Shown: piece by piece, positions 63,297 through 64,000 of the stretch | How positions within the stretch are numbered: the stretch's first letter is position 1 | Layout: the number at the start of each line of letters is the position of its first letter | NCBI RefSeq assembly: GCF_001677335.1 | Contig: NZ_LZYB01000003.1 | Span: 248,001 to 312,000, forward strand | DNA length: 64,000 nucleotides | Source of the DNA: Erythrobacter dokdonensis DSW-74 | Lineage (GTDB): Bacteria; Pseudomonadota; Alphaproteobacteria; Sphingomonadales; Sphingomonadaceae | Direction of reading: 5' to 3' | Translations under genes and position numbers: made by a program | Notes under the pieces: model-generated | The model's input: only the letters and a program-made list of their open reading frames with translations | Databases searched by the model: none | What the model was told of the DNA's origin: nothing

Positions 63297-64000
63297 TCAG
63301 GCGCCGAGCTGCGGGCAATCCTCGAGCGCGGCATCTGCGACTCGGTCGGCCGATGCCGCGTCGGTCTGCCGCAGCGCTTTGAGCGTCTGTGACAGGATGG
63401 CGCAGTCGAACTGGGTACCCCGAGCCATGCTCGCGGTGGCGATGTCGGCAAAGGCGGCAGGCGTCATGACCTGGATGCCGCGGCGCAGGAAGGTATTGTG
63501 CCAGCGGTCAGTCCCGTTGATGATGTCGACCAGCGTCCGCTGGCCGGGACCATTGGTCTGGTCAAGAACCGCTGGGGCCAGCTCCTGCAACAGGCCGTTC
63601 GGGGTGGCTCTGCGCAGAAACAGCGCAGCAAAGCGGCGTGCTGCCTCGGGCTCGTCGCCAGCGGCGAGGGCGAGACGCAGAACCGCTTCCTGAGCAATCG
63701 GCTCGCGCCAGCCGCGCTGGGCGGCAATCTGGATCGTCATCCCGGCCTGCTCTGCCTGGCCGGCCTTGGTCTGGGCCACTGCGAGCAAGGTCAGATGTTC
63801 GGCCGGAACCGGGCGGCGCCGAACCAGCCGCTTCGCCTCTTCGAGCGCCTTGGCTGTATCCGTGCTCTCCGCGGCGGCGGCGGCAATGCGGGGCTGGGCG
63901 TAGTTCCGTAGCGGCTGCGGAATCGTCGGGGCGAGCGACGGGGTCATGTCGGCCTGCCGGTCGATCTGGAGGAAGGCGGTTAACACCGCAAACGCCAGCA
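63297..64000 (-). CDS. uncharacterised protein, N-terminus cut by window edge
   Basis: The frame remains open to base 64000, where it reads a hydrophobic stretch (LAFAVLTAFLQIDRQ) that looks like a signal anchor; a GTG at 63986 lies inside this stretch and is probably not the start. The rest is alanine-rich and helical, with TPR-like pairs (ALEEAKRLVRRRPVPAEHLTLLA is one such unit, shortened here to ALEEAKRLVRRRP). Not recognised. The C-terminal third contains GTDRWHNTFLRRG. Possibly an envelope TPR protein. Confidence 0.75.
   Translation of the reverse strand, partial: LAFAVLTAFLQIDRQADMTPSLAPTIPQPLRNYAQPRIAAAAAESTDTAKALEEAKRLVRRRPVPAEHLTLLAVAQTKAGQAEQAGMTIQIAAQRGWREPIAQEAVLRLALAAGDEPEAARRFAALFLRRATPNGLLQELAPAVLDQTNGPGQRTLVDIINGTDRWHNTFLRRGIQVMTPAAFADIATASMARGTQFDCAILSQTLKALRQTDAASADRVADAALEDCPQLGA

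Noticed and set aside
1..64000. CRISPR arrays, insertion sequences and prophage structural genes
   Set aside because: No regularly spaced repeats, transposase motifs or phage morphogenesis genes were found anywhere in the window; the integrase is the only mobile-element gene.

Overview
The window comes from a high-GC alphaproteobacterium, most likely a sphingomonad of the Erythrobacter/Porphyrobacter type. This is inferred from gene content and gene order: the large NAD-glutamate dehydrogenase, a CYP153 alkane hydroxylase, GapR (DUF2312), DUF1244, an NDUFA9-like protein and a valine/isobutyryl-CoA degradation operon. No rRNA is present to confirm it. An exact 16-bp match to the ParB site parS at 34879 suggests the window may lie in the origin-proximal part of the chromosome. 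Coding density is high and many genes overlap by 1-21 bases.

Layout. 1-10.3 kb: the 3' part of NAD-glutamate dehydrogenase, a ferredoxin-reductase-like flavoprotein whose ribosome-binding site lies in a 19-bp hairpin, queG, a two-gene ABC exporter, CYP153, an exported MsrB and a tandem-PilZ protein. 10.8-17.3 kb: a surface-glycan or glycolipid locus (GT-B, flippase-like membrane protein, two methyltransferases, GT-C type membrane protein, GT2). 17.7-21.0 kb: a tricorn-type protease.

21.2-34.7 kb is a genomic island. It has a P4-type integrase beside tRNA-Leu(CAG), an imperfect copy of the tRNA 3' end about 13.5 kb away, and lower GC over much of its length. Its cargo is one tightly coupled five-gene operon: PLD-SNF2 helicase, Eco57I-like N6-adenine methylase, ABC-type ATPase, an unrecognised 185-aa protein, and a DUF262-DUF1524 (GmrSD-like) nuclease. 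The first three match the helicase-methylase-ATPase (Hma-like) defence layout. The last two look like an added effector module and are the best candidate here for something undescribed.

34.7-46.5 kb: parS, an NDUFA9-like protein, a Tat-exported carotenoid-oxygenase-like protein with a DUF2141 partner, a dienelactone hydrolase, a quinohaemoprotein alcohol dehydrogenase, then a minus-strand run (VOC protein, purU, nitronate monooxygenase, purT, degenerate GGDEF protein) in which PurU can feed formate to PurT. 46.5-56.6 kb: a PilZ-XRE fusion regulator, lysC, ubiG, a six-gene run yebC-ruvC-arsC-like-pnuC-nadR-like-GDPD in which ruvC has no standard start codon, a CPBP-type membrane protein, a YbjQ protein, a catalytically dead S41 protease homologue, gapR and DUF1244. 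56.6-64 kb: pyruvate kinase, an I78-family lipoprotein, RidA, a CxxC protein of unknown function, the isobutyryl-CoA degradation operon and a protein cut by the window edge.
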